Assembly: GCA_030428885.1 (NCBI GenBank)
Contig: JAUIEJ010000009.1
Span: 1 to 64,000 of the forward strand
Length of the DNA stretch: 64,000 nucleotides
Direction of reading: 5' to 3'
Origin: Gemmatimonadota bacterium
Lineage (GTDB): Bacteria > Gemmatimonadota > Gemmatimonadetes > Longimicrobiales > Gaopeijiaceae
Below, piece after piece: positions 1-8,673 of this stretch. The notes below the pieces were generated by a model that had not been told where the DNA came from, searched no databases, and saw only the letters and a list, made by a program, of their open reading frames with translations. Made by a program: the position numbers and the translations under genes. Each line of letters starts with the position of its first letter. The first letter of the stretch is position 1.

Positions 1-827
1 CGGATCTCCAGGTTCACGGCGCCGGTGCGGCCCCGACGGTCGGCCCGCTCCTTCCGCAGACGCTCCAGCGCCCGGACCCGTCCCTCGTTCCGCGTGCGGC
101 GCGCCTTGATGCCCTGGCGGATCCAGGCCTCTTCCTGGGCGAGCTTCCGATCCTGGCGTTCCCACTCCTTCTCCTCCGCGGCCAGGAGTTCGTCCTTGCG
201 CCGGAGGTAGGTGTCGTAGTCGCAGTCCCACGACGTGAGAGCCCCGCGATCCAGCTCCACGATGCGGGTGGAGAGGGCCTGGAGGAACGCGCGGTCGTGG
301 GTGACGAAGAGCACGCTGCCGGTCCAGCGCCGGACGAACCCCTCGAGCCACTCGATGCTCTCGATGTCCAGGTGGTTCGTGGGCTCGTCCAGGAGCAGCA
401 CGTCGGGCTCGGCGGCCAGGGCCCGGGCCAGCAGGACCCGCCGCTTCTGCCCCCCCGAGAGGTGGTCGAAGGGTCGGGAGGGGTCGACCTCCAGGAGGGA
501 CGCGAGCCGCTGCACGTGGTGGTCCGCCTCCCCTCCGTGGGTGAGGCGGGTGTGGAGGCCGCTCCGGATCACGGCGTCGGCGGTGCCGCCGAGTTCGGTG
601 GGAACGGCCTGATCCAGGGCGGCCACCCGCACACCCGTCTCGGTCACGATGTCGCCCTGGTCGGGTTCAAGACGCCCGGCGAGGATCTTCAGGAGCGTGG
701 ACTTGCCCTCTCCGTTGCGGCCCACCAGCCCCACGCGCTCGCCCCGTTCGATGTGGAGCGAGGCGCCGTCCAGGAGGGGGCGGCCGCCGAAGGCGATGCG
801 GAGGTCGGTGCAGGAGAGGAGGGCCAT
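1..827 (-). CDS. ABC-F family ATPase (Uup/EttA-like), 3' end outside window
   Basis: This is the N-terminal part (about 275 residues) of a cytoplasmic ABC-F protein; the rest lies beyond base 1. The visible part contains one complete ABC domain: Walker A GRNGEGKST near residue 38, signature LSGGQKRR near 130, Walker B VLLLDEPTNHLD just after it, and the His of VTHDRAFL. A charged, Arg/Lys/Glu-rich helical linker typical of the ABC-F interdomain region follows. There is no membrane segment, as expected for a family that acts on ribosomes or DNA rather than in transport. The start ATG at 827 lies 62 bases from a divergent lipoprotein gene. Whether it is Uup, EttA or another ABC-F type cannot be decided without the second half. 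Confidence 0.93.
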   Translation of the reverse strand, partial: MALLSCTDLRIAFGGRPLLDGASLHIERGERVGLVGRNGEGKSTLLKILAGRLEPDQGDIVTETGVRVAALDQAVPTELGGTADAVIRSGLHTRLTHGGEADHHVQRLASLLEVDPSRPFDHLSGGQKRRVLLARALAAEPDVLLLDEPTNHLDIESIEWLEGFVRRWTGSVLFVTHDRAFLQALSTRIVELDRGALTSWDCDYDTYLRRKDELLAAEEKEWERQDRKLAQEEAWIRQGIKARRTRNEGRVRALERLRKERADRRGRTGAVNLEI

Positions 828-889
828 CCAGCAAAGCTACGAAATGCCTCGCTTGGATGCCCCCCCTCTCCCCACCTATCTTTCCCCTC

Positions 890-2785
890 ATGCTGACTCG
901 GACCCTCCCCCTCGTGGCCGCGGCCCTGGCCGCGGTGTGTTGTTCCGGCTGTGAGTCCACCGCCGACCCGCCGGTCCCGACCGTGGCCGCCGTCACCGTC
1001 AGCCCGGCCGCCGTGGACCTGGAGCCGGGGCAGTCGGTGACCCTGACGGCCCGGGCGACCGACGGCGACGGCGACGTGCTCTCCCGTACCATCGACTGGA
1101 GCAGCGCCGACGCCGCAGTGGCCTCGGTGGACGGCGCCGGTGGCGTCGAGGCCCAGGCTCTGGGCACCACGGCGATCCGGGCCACGGCGGAGGGGGTGAC
1201 CGGAACGGCCACCGTCCGGGTGGTCCCCCCCAACTCCGACCCGGTGGCCTCGGTGGAGGTGGCCCCGGCTACGGCCACCATTCCCGTGGGCGGGACCGTG
1301 GCGTTGGCGGCCACGGGGCGGGACGCCGACGGCGACATCGTGCCCAACCGGCCCGTGGGGTGGACGGCGGCCCCCGGCGGGATCGTCGGGGTGGACGGCG
1401 ACGGCCTGGTCACGGGCCTGGCCGCCGGCACGGCCGACGTCGCGGCCACCATCGACGGCGTCACCGGGAGCGCCACCGTCACGGTGACCCAACCCCAGCC
1501 CACCGACGGGGTGGTGGACGTGGACCCGTCCCGGTCGTTCCAGACCATGCTGGGGTGGGAAGGGGTGGCCCAGATCGGCCAGATCGAATGCGGGCCCGGG
1601 TTCGCGGGATGGCAGGACGAGGTGCTCCAGCGCGCCGTGGACGAACTGGGCATCAACCGGGTACGCATGGAGGTCCGGAGCGGCCACGAGAGCACCGTCA
1701 ACTGGTTCGCCAACTTCCTGGCAGACCCCAGCGATCCCAGCTATCGCGACTTCCGGTACGCGCCGGTGAACGACAACGCCGACCCCCGGGTGGCCGACCT
1801 GTCGGGCTTCCACATGGACGAGATCGACCACCAGATCCAGACGGTGGTGGACCCCCTGCGGCAGATCCTGGCCGCTCGGGGTCGAGAGCTCTACGTGGCC
1901 CTCTGCTTCGTGGACTTCGGCCAGACCTCGTTCCACCGGAGTCAGCCCGAGGAGTACGCCGAGCTGGTGGAGGTGGCCTTCGATCACATGCAGGCCACGT
2001 ACGGGTGGACGCCCGACGCCCTCGAGGTCATGCTCGAACCCGATCACGTGGCCGACTGGGAGCCCGAGCAGGTGGCCGCCGCGGCGGCCGCCGCCGGGCA
2101 GCGCCTGGCGGCGGCGGGGTACACCCCCGATCTGGTGGCGCCTTCGGTGGAGAACATGGCCAACGCCGTGCCGTGGATGACCACCATCGCCCAGAACGCC
2201 ACGGCCATGGAGTACATCACCGACTTCTCGTACCACCGCTACCAGGGCGAGTCGTCCCAGACCGCCGCGGCCATCGGCACCCTGGCCTCCCAACTGGGAC
2301 TCCGGACGGCCATGCTCGAACACATCGGCGCCGATCTGGACGAGTTGTGGGAAGACGTCACCGTGGCCAACAACTCGTCGTGGGAGCAGTTCGCCCTGGC
2401 CTTCTGCTCCACTCCGGACCAGGCCCATCAGTACTTCGACATCGTCGGGGGCGACGTGCGTCTCCACGAAGACAACCGGCCGTTCCTGCAGGTCTTTCCC
2501 TTCGTTCGCCGCGGGGCGGTACGCCACGGCACCACGGTGAGGGACGACGCCCTCCGGGCCATGGCGTTCCTCAACGTCGACGGCTCCTGGGCCGTCATCG
2601 TCGAAACCCCCGGGCCCCGGGAGTTCACCGTGGGGCACCTCCCGGACGGCACGTACGAGGTGACCTACACCGGCGACGACGGCGCCACCGCCGCCTCCCT
2701 GGGCACGGCCACGGTCACGGGCGGGTCGCTCATCACCGTGGACATGCCGGCCGCCGGGGTGGTCACCGTGTTCGGGGGTTCCTAG
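890..2785 (+). CDS. Lipoprotein with two BIG2 Ig-like domains and a glycoside-hydrolase-like C-terminus
   Basis: A 631-residue exported lipoprotein. The ATG at 890 gives a short hydrophobic signal ending in a lipobox (VCCSGC); an in-frame ATG 33 bases upstream would put extra residues before it. Residues about 30-110 and 120-205 are two Ig-like BIG2 repeats (VTVSPAAVDLEPGQSVTL and VEVAPATATIPVGGTVAL). The remaining 420 residues resemble a clan-A (GH30/GH5-like) TIM barrel: an opening FQTMLGWEGVAQ, a GINRVRMEVRSG strand, the acidic MLEPDHVADW, and a C-terminal beta-sandwich around WAVIVETPGPREFTV. Carbohydrate cleavage is an inference; the general acid and nucleophile were not assigned. A TATCTT element lies 8 bases upstream of the ATG, so a very short or absent leader is possible. 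Confidence 0.7.
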   Translation: MLTRTLPLVAAALAAVCCSGCESTADPPVPTVAAVTVSPAAVDLEPGQSVTLTARATDGDGDVLSRTIDWSSADAAVASVDGAGGVEAQALGTTAIRATAEGVTGTATVRVVPPNSDPVASVEVAPATATIPVGGTVALAATGRDADGDIVPNRPVGWTAAPGGIVGVDGDGLVTGLAAGTADVAATIDGVTGSATVTVTQPQPTDGVVDVDPSRSFQTMLGWEGVAQIGQIECGPGFAGWQDEVLQRAVDELGINRVRMEVRSGHESTVNWFANFLADPSDPSYRDFRYAPVNDNADPRVADLSGFHMDEIDHQIQTVVDPLRQILAARGRELYVALCFVDFGQTSFHRSQPEEYAELVEVAFDHMQATYGWTPDALEVMLEPDHVADWEPEQVAAAAAAAGQRLAAAGYTPDLVAPSVENMANAVPWMTTIAQNATAMEYITDFSYHRYQGESSQTAAAIGTLASQLGLRTAMLEHIGADLDELWEDVTVANNSSWEQFALAFCSTPDQAHQYFDIVGGDVRLHEDNRPFLQVFPFVRRGAVRHGTTVRDDALRAMAFLNVDGSWAVIVETPGPREFTVGHLPDGTYEVTYTGDDGATAASLGTATVTGGSLITVDMPAAGVVTVFGGS

Positions 2786-2857
2786 CGCGCTGGCCTGTCC
2801 GGGGCCCGTTCGTCGCCACGAGGTCGACCCACTCTTCGGCCTCGAACCGACGGATCC

Positions 2858-3556
2858 ATGCCTCGACCGACCTCCTCTTTCGTGGGCCCCGCCCTCCTGG
2901 GCCTCGTCGCCGCCGTGTCGCCGGCGACCGCCCAGGGCCCTTCGCCCGCCGTGGCCACCCTGAGCTACGCCCCGTCGGGCGCGGCCTCGCCGGTGGCGGG
3001 GCGGGAGAGCGCCACCTCGGCGACCCTGGTGGCCCAGGGCCCATCGGGGATCCTGGCCATCCGCTCCATGACGTGGGAATCGGACGGCGCCGGCCCCTGC
3101 CGGTGGACCGTGGCCGGGGGCGACGCCCTCCAGGCGTGGGGCACCTGCGCGGGGTCCCGCCCCCTCCGGTCCGTCGAGGTGGAGGAAGGGCATCTGGTGG
3201 GACTCCGCATCTGCACCCGCACGCCGGCCGGTCCGGTGACCGGCGTGCGGGCGGTCTGGGCCGGGCGTCCCGACCGGGGGAGCACCGGCCGAAGGGAGAT
3301 CGCCCGGGAAGCCGCCGAGCCGAACTGCGGCCGGTGGGGCGCCGAGGTGCGGTGCGCCCCGGGGACGGCGGCCCCCCGGCTCCGCCTCCACGCCGACGGC
3401 GGCGCCGGCGACCCGGTGGTGGTGGGCATTCAGCTCCTCTGCCACGCCATGGACCTCCAATGCTGGGAGGTGGGACCGGGGCCCGACGACGTCGTGACCG
3501 CGGTCCCGCCCGCCCGCTGCGGGGGGGCGCCGGCGGGCTCCGCTCGCCGGGAGTGA
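2858..3556 (+). CDS. Secreted cysteine-rich protein, unknown function
   Basis: A 232-residue protein with a Sec signal peptide ending near AQG (residue 27) and no lipobox. I do not recognise a family. The mature part has regularly spaced cysteines in short segments such as CRWTVAGG, GTCAGS, RICTRTP, NCGRWGAEVRCAPG, LLCHAMDLQCWE and PARCGG, suggesting a disulphide-bonded beta-rich exported protein. It follows the BIG2 lipoprotein after 72 bases on the same strand, and a propeller lipoprotein follows it. Codon use is GC-rich like its neighbours and no frameshift is seen. Confidence 0.6.
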   Translation: MPRPTSSFVGPALLGLVAAVSPATAQGPSPAVATLSYAPSGAASPVAGRESATSATLVAQGPSGILAIRSMTWESDGAGPCRWTVAGGDALQAWGTCAGSRPLRSVEVEEGHLVGLRICTRTPAGPVTGVRAVWAGRPDRGSTGRREIAREAAEPNCGRWGAEVRCAPGTAAPRLRLHADGGAGDPVVVGIQLLCHAMDLQCWEVGPGPDDVVTAVPPARCGGAPAGSARRE

Positions 3557-3650
3557 GCGCCTCCCCGCCGCTTGCGTGGGCCCCGACCGGGGGCGTACCG
3601 TCGCGACCGACCGCCGCTTTCCGGCCCTCCACTCCGACCGGACCCGTGCC

Positions 3651-4742
3651 ATGGCCCTCCTGACCGCGCCTCCCCTCGCGCGCCTCGCCCCCACGACCCT
3701 CTGCCTCTGGGCCCTGGCCTGCGGCGGGGCGCCGGAATCCGACGCCGACGCCGTGGCCGATGCCGATCCCATGGCGGCTCCGGCCGCCGTGGATCCCACC
3801 CAGCTCCCCTCCCCCTTCGTGCCGGCCGACTCCACCTGGGGACAGGCATCCGCGGGACGGGACTTCGGGGCGGTGAGCGCCATCTATCCGGCGCCCGACG
3901 GGCGGAGCATCTGGGTGGCGGAGCGCTGCGGCGCCAACGTCTGCGTCGACAGCGACGTGGATCCGGTCATGCAGTTCGATCTCGACGGCACGCTGCTCAC
4001 GAGCTTCGGCGCCGGGATGTTCGCCTGGCCCCACGGCATGTTCGTGGACGACGACGGCGACGTCTGGGTGGCCGATGCCACGGGCTACGCCGCCGTGCCC
4101 GAGGGCTGGGGCCACGTGATCTACAGATTCAGCCCCGAGGGCGAGCTGCTCATGACCCTGGGCGCCCGGGGCGAGGCGGGCAGCGGACCCGACCGCTTCA
4201 CCAAACCCTCCGACATCATCGAGGCGCCCGACGGCCACCTCTTCGTGGCCGACGGACACGACGCCGGGGGCAACAACCGGGTGGTGAAGCTCACGGCCGA
4301 CGGCGAATTCGTGGCCGAGTGGGGCTCCACGGGGGAGGCCGACGGCCAGTTCCGCGACGTCCACGCCCTGGCCATGGACTCCCGGGGCCGCCTCTGGGTG
4401 GGAGACCGGGGCAACAGCCGGATCCAGCTCTTCGATCAGGAGGGCAACCACCTCGAGACCATCACCCACATGGGCCGTCCCAGCGGCATCTACATCACCG
4501 ACGACGACGTGGTCTACGTCACCGACTCGGAGTCCAATACCCAACGCAATCCCGGGGTGCCCCGGGGCATCTTCATCGGCAACGCCCTGACCCTCGAACT
4601 CACCGCCTTCGTCCCCGACCCCGAGCCGAACCCCGACGAGTCGGGCACGAGCGGCGCCGAGGGCGTGGTGGTGGACGCCGAGGGCAACCTCTACGGTGCC
4701 GAGGTAGGGCCCCAGACGGTGCGGAAGTACACGCGGCGTTAG
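3651..4742 (+). CDS. NHL-repeat (6-bladed beta-propeller) lipoprotein
   Basis: A 363-residue lipoprotein. The chosen ATG gives a signal peptide ending in LWALAC, which makes the upstream in-frame ATG at 3576 unlikely. The mature protein contains NHL-type strand repeats of the form DGRSIWVAERCG, FVDDDGDVWVADATG, DGHLFVADGHD, DSRGRLWVGDRGNSRIQLF and DAEGNLYGAEVG, matching the propeller of peptidyl-alpha-hydroxyglycine alpha-amidating-lyase-like proteins. The substrate is unknown; such propellers can bind ligands or be enzymatic. A close functional relative lies at 6246-7427, on the far side of the convergent HupE-like gene. Confidence 0.8.
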   Translation: MALLTAPPLARLAPTTLCLWALACGGAPESDADAVADADPMAAPAAVDPTQLPSPFVPADSTWGQASAGRDFGAVSAIYPAPDGRSIWVAERCGANVCVDSDVDPVMQFDLDGTLLTSFGAGMFAWPHGMFVDDDGDVWVADATGYAAVPEGWGHVIYRFSPEGELLMTLGARGEAGSGPDRFTKPSDIIEAPDGHLFVADGHDAGGNNRVVKLTADGEFVAEWGSTGEADGQFRDVHALAMDSRGRLWVGDRGNSRIQLFDQEGNHLETITHMGRPSGIYITDDDVVYVTDSESNTQRNPGVPRGIFIGNALTLELTAFVPDPEPNPDESGTSGAEGVVVDAEGNLYGAEVGPQTVRKYTRR

Positions 4743-4749
4743 AGCCGGG

Positions 4750-6186
4750 TCAGGGGTCCGTGGCCGGGGGAGACGCGGCGCGCCGCGCCCGGTCGAACAG
4801 GTTCGACAGGAGCCAGGCGGCGCCGAGAGCCAGCAGGGCCAGGGCCGCCCATCGCATGGCGTCGGCGAGGAAGGCGGCGTCGAAGGCGGGAAGGCCGACG
4901 TCGTAGGCGGCGAACCCGGCCCCCCGCTCGGTCATCCAGTGCCAGGCGGTGTGGCCCACCAGGAGCGACACCACGATCTCGCCCGCACGCACGTCGGGGA
5001 GCCGGGCGAAGACCCATCGCAGAGCGGGCACGAAGACGGCCAGCGCCACGAGCTGTCCGAGCTCCACGCCGACGTTGAAGGCCAGCAGCGACGACAGCAG
5101 GTGGCCGCCGGCGAACTGGAGGGACTCGCTGAGCAGGAACGAGAACCCGAACCCGTGGATCAGGCCGCAGCCGAAGGCCACCGTCCACCGGCGATCCCGC
5201 CCGATGCCCAGGACGTTCTCCAGGGCCATCCAGACGATGGAGGCGGCGATCAGGGCTTCCACCAGGGGCGGGAACCAGAGGGCTCCGGGAGCCATCCCCA
5301 TGGCGGCCGCGATCAGGGTGATGGAGTGGGCCACGGTGAACGCCGTCACCACCGGCACCAACCCGCGCACGCTCCGAAAGGGAATCACCAGGCAGAGGAC
5401 GAACAGCAGGTGGTCCCACCCCTCGAGAATGTGATGGAATCCCAGGGCCACGAAGCGGAGCACGGCCTGGTGCCAGCGGGGATCGAGTTGCACGGGCCCG
5501 GGATCGCCCACGTACCGGAAGACCCGCTCGCCTCCGTCGGGCAGCACCAGATGGATCACGCTGACGGTCTCCACGCCCAGGTGCGCCAACGCGGGATCGA
5601 TGGTGAAGCGCGCCGCGTCGTCGGTGATGGGCACCTCGAGACGGACGTCCAGGAGGGCCACCTCGGGCCGCATCCGGACCGCCGGCGCCAGGGGTGGGGC
5701 GTCCATGGAGGTCGACGCCGCCGCGAACGACGCGAACGACCGGTCGGTGGGTACGGCCAGACGCGCGGCGGTGATGGTCTCGTCGGGAAGGGGCCGCCCG
5801 TCTTCCTCGAAGGCGAGGTAGCCCGCGATCCAGATCCGAGCGGCCTCCCGGAGCAGAGCGGGCACCTGGGGGTCGGCGAGGTCGAGGGACCCGTCGGGGA
5901 GGCGCGGCCACTCCATGTCCCGCATGCTCTCCAGGGGCACCCGCACCAGCACGGTGAGGGTCGAGCCCGCCGGCCGCAGGTAGGCCTGTACCGTCACGTC
6001 GGCCGGGACCTCGTGGCGCGGAGACGTGCTCCCTCCCACGGGCCGGGGCACGAGCCCCAGGACCGTCACGGCCAGGGCGGCCGCCACGAGACCCCAGGGG
6101 CGGAGGAACCGGCGGGAGGGGGTGGCCAGAAGCGACACGGCTGGACGGGACGCGGGGCGAGAACGTACGATGGCTCCCATCTTCAT
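4750..6186 (-). CDS. HupE/UreJ-like integral membrane protein with N-terminal periplasmic domain
   Basis: A 478-residue inner-membrane protein. Residues about 20-45 form a signal anchor, residues 50-240 a periplasmic beta-rich domain, and the last 240 residues carry about seven membrane helices with the family motifs HHILEGWDHLLFVLCL, FTVAHSITLI, ENVLG and GLIHGFGFSFLL. The conserved His/Asp residues in these helices are those thought to bind Ni or Co in HupE/UreJ permeases. The ATG at 6186 is favoured by GGGAAGG about seven bases upstream; ATG 6180 is an alternative. No urease or hydrogenase gene is nearby, so the transported ion, if any, is open. The gene is convergent with the propeller gene that ends at 4742. 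Confidence 0.8.
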   Translation of the reverse strand: MKMGAIVRSRPASRPAVSLLATPSRRFLRPWGLVAAALAVTVLGLVPRPVGGSTSPRHEVPADVTVQAYLRPAGSTLTVLVRVPLESMRDMEWPRLPDGSLDLADPQVPALLREAARIWIAGYLAFEEDGRPLPDETITAARLAVPTDRSFASFAAASTSMDAPPLAPAVRMRPEVALLDVRLEVPITDDAARFTIDPALAHLGVETVSVIHLVLPDGGERVFRYVGDPGPVQLDPRWHQAVLRFVALGFHHILEGWDHLLFVLCLVIPFRSVRGLVPVVTAFTVAHSITLIAAAMGMAPGALWFPPLVEALIAASIVWMALENVLGIGRDRRWTVAFGCGLIHGFGFSFLLSESLQFAGGHLLSSLLAFNVGVELGQLVALAVFVPALRWVFARLPDVRAGEIVVSLLVGHTAWHWMTERGAGFAAYDVGLPAFDAAFLADAMRWAALALLALGAAWLLSNLFDRARRAASPPATDP

Positions 6187-6245
6187 ACGGCCTTCCCGCC
6201 GCCGAAAGCCCCTACCGCCGTTTCCCGGAACCGGAGCCTCCCTCC

Positions 6246-7427
6246 ATGCCGTCGTCCCGCACCCTGATCCTGGGCACGCTCCTCGTCGCCGCCATCGCCG
6301 CCCTCGGTTTCGGGGCCGCCGCCGTCGACGAGTCCGCGCCGGCCCAGGAGGCGACGATTCCATTGTTCGAGGTGGACCCGTTCTGGCCGAAGCCCCTTCC
6401 GGACCACTGGCTGCTTGGGTCGGTCATCGGGGTGGGGGTGGATTCCCGGGACCACGTCTTCATCGTGCACCGGCCCGCGTCGCTCAACGCCCGCACCGAG
6501 GTGGGCCTGGACGCCGCCCCCCCCACCGGTGAGTGCTGCGCCGCCGCGCCTCCGGTACTGGAGTTCGACCCCGAAGGCACCCTCGTGAACGCCTGGGGCG
6601 GGCCGTCGGACGAGTACGACTGGCCCTCGTCCAACCACGGCCTCTCCATCGACCACATGGACAACATCTGGATCGGCGGAAACGGGCAGGGCGACTCCCA
6701 CATCCTGAAGTTCACCCGGGACGGGGAGTTCATCATGCAGGTGGGGGAGCCCGGGCGGGATCCCGACTCCCACGCCGCGGACCACTTCGGGCGGGTGGCC
6801 AAGATCTCGTTCGACACCGAGGCCAACGAGGCCTACGTGGCCGACGGATACGGCAACAAGCGGGTCGCCGTCATCGACATGGACACCGGCGAACTGAAGC
6901 GGTACTGGGGAGCCTACGGCAACGAGCCGTCGGACGAGAACCTGGGACCCTACGACCCCACCGCCGCCCCGGCCCAGCAGTTCCGGAATCCGGTGCACTG
7001 CGCCGATCCCGCCGCCGACGGGCTGGTCTACGTCTGCGACCGGCCCAACGACCGCATCCAGGTCTTCCAGAGGGACGGCACCTTCGTGGACGAGGTCTTC
7101 CTGGCTCCCGAGACCCTGGGCGACGGGTCCACCTGGGACGTGGCCTTCTCCCGGGACGCCGGCCAGCAGTTCATGTACGTGGCCGACGGCAAGAACATGC
7201 GGATCTACATCCTGGACCGGGCCGATCTCGAGGTCCTGGCCTGGTTCGGCGACGGCGGGCGGCAGCCCGGGCAGTTCTTCGCCGTCCACTCCATCGCCAC
7301 CGATTCCCGTGGGAATCTCTACACGACGGAGACCTACGAGGGGAAGCGCCTCCAGAAGTTCGTCATGACGGGCATGGGCGAGGGGTCGGGCGACCTGGGA
7401 GTGCCCTGGCCCGGCGGAGGCGACTGA
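6246..7427 (+). CDS. Secreted NHL-repeat beta-propeller protein
   Basis: A 393-residue secreted protein whose signal peptide ends near AVDESAPAQ. The mature part has repeated NHL strands: GVGVDSRDHVFIVHRP, NIWIGGNGQGDSHILKF, EAYVADGYGNKRVAVID, LVYVCDRPNDRIQVFQ, FMYVADGKNMRIYILD and DSRGNLYTTETYEGKRLQKF, enough for a six-bladed propeller. It resembles peptidyl-alpha-hydroxyglycine lyase-like proteins often found in environmental bacteria. It is divergent from the HupE-like gene with 59 bases between starts. Enzyme activity is not demonstrated by the sequence; the fold assignment is firm. Confidence 0.82.
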   Translation: MPSSRTLILGTLLVAAIAALGFGAAAVDESAPAQEATIPLFEVDPFWPKPLPDHWLLGSVIGVGVDSRDHVFIVHRPASLNARTEVGLDAAPPTGECCAAAPPVLEFDPEGTLVNAWGGPSDEYDWPSSNHGLSIDHMDNIWIGGNGQGDSHILKFTRDGEFIMQVGEPGRDPDSHAADHFGRVAKISFDTEANEAYVADGYGNKRVAVIDMDTGELKRYWGAYGNEPSDENLGPYDPTAAPAQQFRNPVHCADPAADGLVYVCDRPNDRIQVFQRDGTFVDEVFLAPETLGDGSTWDVAFSRDAGQQFMYVADGKNMRIYILDRADLEVLAWFGDGGRQPGQFFAVHSIATDSRGNLYTTETYEGKRLQKFVMTGMGEGSGDLGVPWPGGGD

Positions 7428-7485
7428 CCGAAGGCCTCGAGGCGGGGCGGATGGGCGGGAGGAAAGGGCGGCCCGACTGATCCGT

Positions 7486-7491
7486 AGGAGG
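7486..7491 (+). promoter_or_regulatory. Strong Shine-Dalgarno site for the serine hydrolase gene
   Basis: AGGAGG sits four bases before a GTG codon at 7496. This is one of the few textbook ribosome-binding sites in the window and decides that the downstream gene starts at GTG rather than at a later codon. Confidence 0.75.
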
Positions 7492-7495
7492 AAGC

Positions 7496-8650
7496 GTGAC
7501 CTCCCGCGCCCCCCACGACCCCGTCCCCGCCCGCACCGGTGGCCCCTGTCTGCGCAGAGGCCGCAGGGCTCGGGGGGCCCTCGTCCTGGCGCTTCTCCTC
7601 GCCGCCTGCGGCGACGACCCCGTGGGCCCGCCGGGTGTCCTGGGCAACGGCGAGGCCGGACGGTGGAATACGGCGTCCCCCGAGTCCCAGGGACTCGACG
7701 TGGACGTCCTGCTGGAGCTCACCGCCGAGATCGACGGGGGCCTTCGCGGCGACATCTCCAGCCTGCTCGTGCTCCGACACGGTCGCCTGGTCTTCGAGCG
7801 CTACTGGAACGGCCTCGGGCCCGGCGACGTCCACGTGGTGAACTCGGTCACCAAGTCCATCACATCGCTCCTGGTGGGCATCGCGCGGCACGACGGCAGC
7901 CTCCCGTCCCTCGACACGCCCATCCTGGACCTCCTGCCCCCCTGGGACGACCTCGCCGAACCCGAGGGGAAGGACCGCATCACACTGGAGCACGTCCTGG
8001 CCATGCGCACGGGCCTGGAGTGGGACGAGCTGTCGACCAACTACGCTGAGGCGGCGAATCCGGTGGCCGCGCTCGCGGGCAGCCCCGACTGGCCCCGGTT
8101 CACCATGGGACTCCCTCTCGCCCACGAACCGGGCACGCGGTTCGCCTACAACAGCGGCGTCTCCGTGCTCATGTCGGCGGCCCTGGAGCGGGCGCTGGGC
8201 CGCACGGCCGAGTCCTTCGCCGCCGACCGCCTCTTCGGGCCCCTCGGGATCGAGGCGTGGGGGTGGACCCGGACCGCGGGAGGGCTCAGCAACGCCGGCT
8301 GGGGACTCTCCCTGACGCCCCGGGACATGGCCGCCGTGGGCCAACTGCTTCTTCAGCGGGGGGCGTGGGACGGCGCCCAGCTCGTGCCCGGCTCCTGGAT
8401 CGAGGCCAGCGCCACCCCGTCCACGTCGTTCGTGGGCGGGACCGGCTACGGCTATCAGTGGTGGCTCGGCCGGGACGAGCCCGGCGGCCGACCCGTGGCC
8501 GCCTGGGGCTACGGCGGCCAGTTCATCGTCGCCGTGCCCAGCCTGGACATGGTGGTGGTCACCACCGCCGAGAACTTCCTGGGAGGGGGCTTCGATCCGT
8601 GGATCCTGGCCGACTGGGCGTACCGGGCCGCCGGCGCGCGTGCTCCCTGA
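7496..8650 (+). CDS. Beta-lactamase-family (S12) serine hydrolase lipoprotein
   Basis: A 384-residue lipoprotein of the serine beta-lactamase/DD-peptidase-like superfamily (PF00144). The GTG start follows AGGAGG. The n-region is Arg-rich and the lipobox is LLLAAC (Cys38). The nucleophile motif SVTK places Ser117 and Lys120; the second motif is FAYNSG around Tyr218, and the third is in the WGYGGQ segment near the C-terminus. Family members are esterases, D-aminopeptidases or beta-lactamases, so the natural substrate cannot be read from sequence. It faces the AttH-like gene ending at 8660. No regulator of beta-lactam response is adjacent; the BlaI gene at 52876 is 44 kb away. Confidence 0.87.
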   Translation: MTSRAPHDPVPARTGGPCLRRGRRARGALVLALLLAACGDDPVGPPGVLGNGEAGRWNTASPESQGLDVDVLLELTAEIDGGLRGDISSLLVLRHGRLVFERYWNGLGPGDVHVVNSVTKSITSLLVGIARHDGSLPSLDTPILDLLPPWDDLAEPEGKDRITLEHVLAMRTGLEWDELSTNYAEAANPVAALAGSPDWPRFTMGLPLAHEPGTRFAYNSGVSVLMSAALERALGRTAESFAADRLFGPLGIEAWGWTRTAGGLSNAGWGLSLTPRDMAAVGQLLLQRGAWDGAQLVPGSWIEASATPSTSFVGGTGYGYQWWLGRDEPGGRPVAAWGYGGQFIVAVPSLDMVVVTTAENFLGGGFDPWILADWAYRAAGARAP

Positions 8651-8673
8651 CGGGCGGGGCTACCCCCCGGAGC
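8642..8673. terminator. Possible shared hairpin between convergent genes
   Basis: GCTCC at 8642-8646 pairs with GGAGC at 8669-8673, and an inner GGGG/CCCC pair closes a three-base loop. Both stop codons lie in it. There is no T-tract, so intrinsic termination is uncertain. Confidence 0.35.

Noticed and set aside
689-3883. Very long minus-strand open frame across 0.7-3.9 kb
   Set aside because: Repetitive Gly/Arg/Pro/Ala composition opposite three well-supported plus-strand genes; it is the mirror effect of high GC.
7496-8650. Class C beta-lactamase conferring resistance
   Set aside because: Motifs fit the broad S12 family only; lipoprotein form and context do not indicate a true beta-lactamase.
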